In this document: piece by piece, positions 50,201 to 56,200 of the stretch
How the letters are laid out: each line of letters begins with the position of its first letter
Position numbering within the stretch: position 1 is the stretch's first letter
Program-made: the position numbers and the translations under genes
DNA from: a bacterium
GTDB lineage: Bacteria; Auribacterota; Auribacteria; Auribacterales; Auribacteraceae
Reading direction: 5' to 3'
Assembly (NCBI GenBank): GCA_024233545.1
Contig: JACKPL010000004.1
Location: 168,181-232,180, forward strand
DNA length: 64,000 nt
The notes under the pieces: model-generated
What the model was told of the DNA's origin: nothing
Seen by the model: the letters and a program-made list of their open reading frames with translations, nothing else
The model's database searches: none

Positions 50201-53200
50201 TGCTTCAGCAAAATTGCTCGAATGATCCCATATACGCGCGGCATAGATATATTCTTCTCGAGTGCCTCCTACAATTTCATTAAAGGGACGCCGGTTGATT
50301 CCCGTTATCCCCAATTCACTTAAGAAAGGCACCTGATGGAGAAATTCTTGCGGAGGAATATCAACAGAATACCATGATCCGACAATGAAATCAGCCAATG
50401 GAAAACCATCTTTAAAATAAATTCGTCTTCCACGCCCGCCATTTTGATAATCTATTTCCCCTGTTGTTTTATTGACGTCTACACCACCCCACACTTCCAC
50501 TTTAGAAATACGGGCATTATCACGACCGTTAACACGAACTGTTACAGTTGTGCCTTCTATTGCATCCCAATCAAGAATTGGCAACTCGAAACTAACTTCC
50601 GGATCAGATAAATCTGGGACAACGTTAAGAACTTGTTGTTTATACGTTGTATTTCCCTCTTTGTCGCTCACTTCAACTCCAAGAGAAACTGAAACTGCAT
50701 CATCGGTTAAACCGACGGGCAAATAGACTTCTTGCCTGAATATTTTGGGACGCCGAGGATTATTTGGATGAGCATTATTATATGGAGCAGGAAAAGTACG
50801 AACACCTTCTGCAACTTGCGGATCGAACGGCACAACATTGCCTAATTCATCGAGAATATAAACCTCGCCTTTACGAATGTCGCCATATTTAGCAAGCCGT
50901 ATTTCTGTTGCCGCATTTAAAAATCCCAATGCCTGTCCGTTAATGAAAAACCGCGCCCATGCTAAACTCAAGTTGTCAGCGGCAACAACTTCGAAATCGA
51001 TAGAGAACTTGCCCTGTACAATATCTTGAGTAGGAATCGGCGATGCAATATGTACATAAGGTGCAGTATCAGAAACTGATATTACGGTCAATTCATCTAT
51101 TGCAACATTACCGCCAACATCAGTTGCTTCAAGCCTGATATTAAATGGAAACTTGTTAGTTCCGAAAGGTATAGTATATGAAAAAATTAAACTTTGACTT
51201 GTTTTCTTTTGAAAATAGCAGGGCGCTGAAGTATCAAATAATTTCGGCACCGTTCCACTATTTAATTCTGTTCCATTGACATAAACTCGTATCGCCGCCA
51301 ATCCAACATCATCGGTTATTGTTGAGCTCAAATTTACCGCTGTTCCTTCAAGGACGCGAATACCGCCAATCGCTTGCTGGTTGTGCGGATCGTTTAATGC
51401 ACCGCTCAGAATATTTGACAAACTATTGATACGTGCTACAGGCGGAGCATCCGGACGCACACCAATTTTTATTTCTTTCGAGTTGCCAATATTGCCAACC
51501 AAATCATATGCACGCATAGTAAATGACAATGTTTGCCCCGCAGTATCGTTAGGAACTCGGTATACAACCGATCCCGATCGGGTTGCCGGGCCATCAGGCT
51601 TTTTATTCGGTTCGTTAATTGTAGCTATTTGTGAGCCGTTCACAAAGAATATATACTTATCAAGCCCAACATTGTCTTTAGCGCCAAAGTTAACTGTTAT
51701 GCAATAACCTTCAACCAAAATATCGCCATCTTTATAATTGGTTATTCCTATTGTTGGAGGTGTTGTATCCGGCACATAGTTGAGGCTTACAGGAAACGCC
51801 ATTGCCCTAAAACCATTACTATCAACCGTACAAGCGGTAATCTTTTCTATATAGGGCGAACTGCCAAGCGGAACAGTTGTTACCCCAAGATTATATTGAA
51901 ATGTCAAACCAGATAAATCAGTAAGGGTGCTTCGTTGTTCATTTCTGTTAAAAATGCGGATATCTTCCGTATCTTCATCACCAAGTTTTAATTTCATGTA
52001 ATAATCGGTTAAGATACGTTCATTATCCGACATCGGAAGCACGTCACCTTGCACTTCGATAGAAACTTCTTTTAAAAGTGACGATAGCGCATGCGAGTCA
52101 TTGTCTAGAAATGAGAAAGCCATTTTTGATACAACTATATCGCCTAGAGGTACAGTGATATCAATACTTACAGTTCCATCTCCAGTGCTCACCGCTGAAG
52201 AATTAACAACTATAGGAATAATCGGGTCTTCAGAAGTAGGATCTTCCGGCGGGAAATACGTGACAGCGGCATTAACTGCATTTAGCGTTTGAGGCCCATA
52301 GAATATTACACGATACGTATATCCGTCAAAAAAGCCGAATCCGGTATCGGAATATTTAATAGTAACGAGACCGTCATTATCACTTACCGCTTCATTATCT
52401 GAGTCAACAGTATTTCCTAAGCCCAAATCAAATTCTCCGATGAAATGCCCTTCATTATCATACGTTTCCATGCGAGCTGCATAAATTCTGGTGGGTGGCA
52501 TTATACTTTTAAATTTATCAAAACGCATAATCGCTGTATTTGCTGTCACGCTCATTGCATCAAGACTATGGGAAGTAACATCTTGTAACAACAGTTTTGA
52601 ACCCGTGCGCAAGATATTCGTATGTAGTGTTCCAATATCGTCTTCTGTTTTTGCCAGAACATCATAGGTGAGCTGTTCGGTTACTTTTGCTCCATCATCA
52701 GGCCTATCGATATAAACAATAGGCGGGGTATCTTTAAGAATCCATATCTCACGACGAGCCGATTGAGCTTTGTTGCCCGCTTCATCTTCAGCGAAGGCAA
52801 CTATCCGCAACCGCCGCCGTACTTCAACATCAGCAGGAACAAGAGGAGCCTTGGTCTGGACAACCCATTTTCCTTTATAGTTCTTAAGCGCATCATTCTC
52901 CGAAATCATACTTTGAGTAACAAAAAAAGGCTGATGTGTGGTAATGACATCATTATAATCAACTTTGACCAAAGTACTTATATTTATTGCTTCGCTTACG
53001 TTATCAGACACATTCAGAACAATATAATACTCCTGCCGTTCAACAATTTCTTTGTTGGTTTCAGGTTTGGCTATGGAGATATTTGGCGGTGTTTCGTCTG
53101 GAATAACTTTTACATATATTTTGTTTGATTCTTCAGAATGATTTCCTGCGCGATCATATGATTTAACATGATACATTAAGGAAGAATTTACTGTTCCAGC

Positions 53201-56200
53201 GGGAACCTTATGAGAGATTTTAAAAGTTGATACTGTGGTGCGGCTGACTTCAAGGAAACCAAATGATAACGGATTAGGAATTTGAAGAATATCCACCCGT
53301 GTTTCTACAACAGTTTCATTAAAGGCAACTTGTGTTCCATTCATGTATAATTTTATACCTTTAATGGCTATGTCGTCGGTTGTTTCTACCGAAAAGTTCA
53401 CTGTTGTATTTTCAAGAACCGTTACCTCACCCTTTGGTTTCGTGATATGCGCAGTGGGAGGGTTAATATCATTTTTCACGTTGATAGTAACAACTGTTGA
53501 ACCAACGTTACCATAAGCATCGACAGCCTCAACATATAACGGCGATGATACATCTATAGGTTGGCCTTGCGCATTATAGTGAAGGTCGACCAATGGAGCC
53601 CTTGTTTGTAAAGTAATTTTCTCAGGTTTATCAATTTTAAGTTCTTTGTAAATCTTTTTCCAATCTGTAGATAAAGGTAAGTTTTTAGACTGGAATACTT
53701 CCCCGCCTGAAATTGATCGAACAAGCGCAACACCATAATCATCTGTAACAGTAAACTTCATTTCAAGATCATCGCCTTCCCAATACGTTGCTCCTGCAGA
53801 AGGTGCGTTGATTCCGATAACCGGCGGCCTATCTTTAATGAGTTTCACATATATCTTAGTGGTAGAAGAATTATTGGAGGTATCCCAAGCAGTCGCAGTA
53901 ATAGATGCTTGTGTATCTTCATATCCCATGCGGAATGTATACGGATTCTGAAAACGAGTAAAAACACCCGCAGAATCCAAGGTTCCGGAAGTATCGGTAA
54001 AAGTATCTGTGTCATTATCATGGTAAGTTACAACAAATCTTACTCTATCGACAGCAACGTTATCAGCAGTTCCAGCGATAACATCGACACTTCTTCCAAC
54101 AGGAACAAACCCTTCGGCATATGGTTCGAGAACACTTACAAAAGGAGGTTCTTTATCAAATACTGCAAGGATGTCAACTTGCGCTTCGCCTTCTTGGAGA
54201 GCAGTATCATATGCCCGGACTTTCAATCCTATTGCTGTTTCTTGGGAGAACGTTCCTACATAAAAATCAAATTGGAACGGAGCAAGATGATCCGTTTGGA
54301 GCACATTGTTATCGTTATCTAACAGCTCAACTCTGTTTAAACCGATATCATCAACTACCGCCGCATCAACTTTTATGAACTTATCCATAGTTACAGGCTG
54401 ATTTGGGAAGGGGCGTATTATAGTAACTTGCGGAGGAGTGTCTTCTACTACATCAATCCGCAATGGAGGAGCAAAGTTTGTGTTGTTAGAATTATCCGTG
54501 GCAGTTGCTTCTATTTTGATTCGATCACCAACTTCCAAATACGACTTATCAAGAACATAATTTACAAAGAAAGTATTTAATAACTTATTAACAATAACAA
54601 CATTATCTGTTTCGTAAACTATCGGTTCAACTGCATCATTATTATCTTTTGAAATTGTTATTGAAACGTGCTTTACGCCGATATCATCAAAACCCGCCAC
54701 GGAAATAAGCGCATTTTGAGTATCGCGAAATACTTCATCATCGTTAGGTGACGCTATGTGAATGGTCGGCAAGGTATGGTCAGCTACAATTGCCACGATT
54801 GTTTCTGTAGAAAAAGTCTTCTTTCCTGTTCCATCGGTAGCGCGCGCAGTAATGCTAATCACATCTTCCACTCTCTCAAGCGGCACATACCATGCAACAC
54901 TGTACTCTGGTAAGCCGTAAACACTTGGAGTTGAACTCTCATCAGCACCGATCAACTCACCATCAATAAAAAATTCGACCGTTGAAATAACGCCTGAATC
55001 ATCAATAGCAACCGCTTTAATATTTACCGTATCGCCTGTTGTTAGCTCTGAACCCGGAATAGGATTAGACACCACCACATCCGGAGGCAGGTTTGCAAGA
55101 ATAATAATTGTATTCGAATTTGTATTCTTTATTTGCCCAACGGTATCTTCACCTTCCATACGGATTTTCAGTTTTGTAAAAACATTTCCTGTCGGCACAA
55201 AATGCGAATAATTAAATATCCTTGTATCAGCAAATGCCGACGGATCAAAGAGAATGTCTACAAATTCTTCTTCCTTAGCGCTCTTTTCATAAACCATCTC
55301 ATCATTTATAAAGAAACGAACCGTATGCCCTCTTTTAAAAGTATCATCGGTATATCTACCGCTGATATGCAAATTGGTATTTTCAATAACTTCTCCACCA
55401 TCAATAGGAGTTAATAGACGAAGAGTCGGCGGAAGGTCCGCAGTCGCTCTCACCAAAATCGCTTCACTGTTTGATGCGAACCCGCGATTATCATATGCCC
55501 TCATAGTAACAACGACTGTCCGGCCCGGGTCCAATTGTGATGCGTCATACTGCATTTGCCACACGGGAATAATAACCGGCTCCTCCGGTTCCTGCCTACC
55601 TCGAGCACCGCGACCAGCACCAGCAGTTGTATCGATTGGGCGAACCGGCATTTTGCCGGGAAGATGAGCGGTACCGACTTGAATACCATTTACAAAGAAC
55701 TCGACGCGACTGATTATTGAATCATCACCGGTAACGCGGAATATCCACGGTGTACTGACAATGATCCTTTCTCCCGGTTGAGGAGCAATCACACCGATAT
55801 CCGGTGTTGTCGTTGTAATTTGTTTAACTTCAGCGGGAGTATAGTACCCAAAAAGTTTCGGAAGTCTGCTTTTAATAGGCGGTATTACCAATAATTCGAC
55901 CACTTCGGAAAACGTCTGTTGTCCAATGGTATCGGTAGCACGCGCAGTAAGCAGTAACTTGGAACCAGCGCGGCGTTCTGGCGCCTGCAAAACCATCTCA
56001 AACGGTTCGGTGGTCACATTTCCAATGGGAAACCCATCAACAAAAAACAAGACATCGACAACGCCTAAATCATCGAAGGTATCTGCAACTATTTTTACGA
56101 TTTCTCCTTCAGGAACTCTGAGGGACTCGGGAATAACATCAATTTGAGGAGGTCCGTCGACTGCTTCTACAAGTAAAGTATCTTGTTTCCCTTGTAAATC

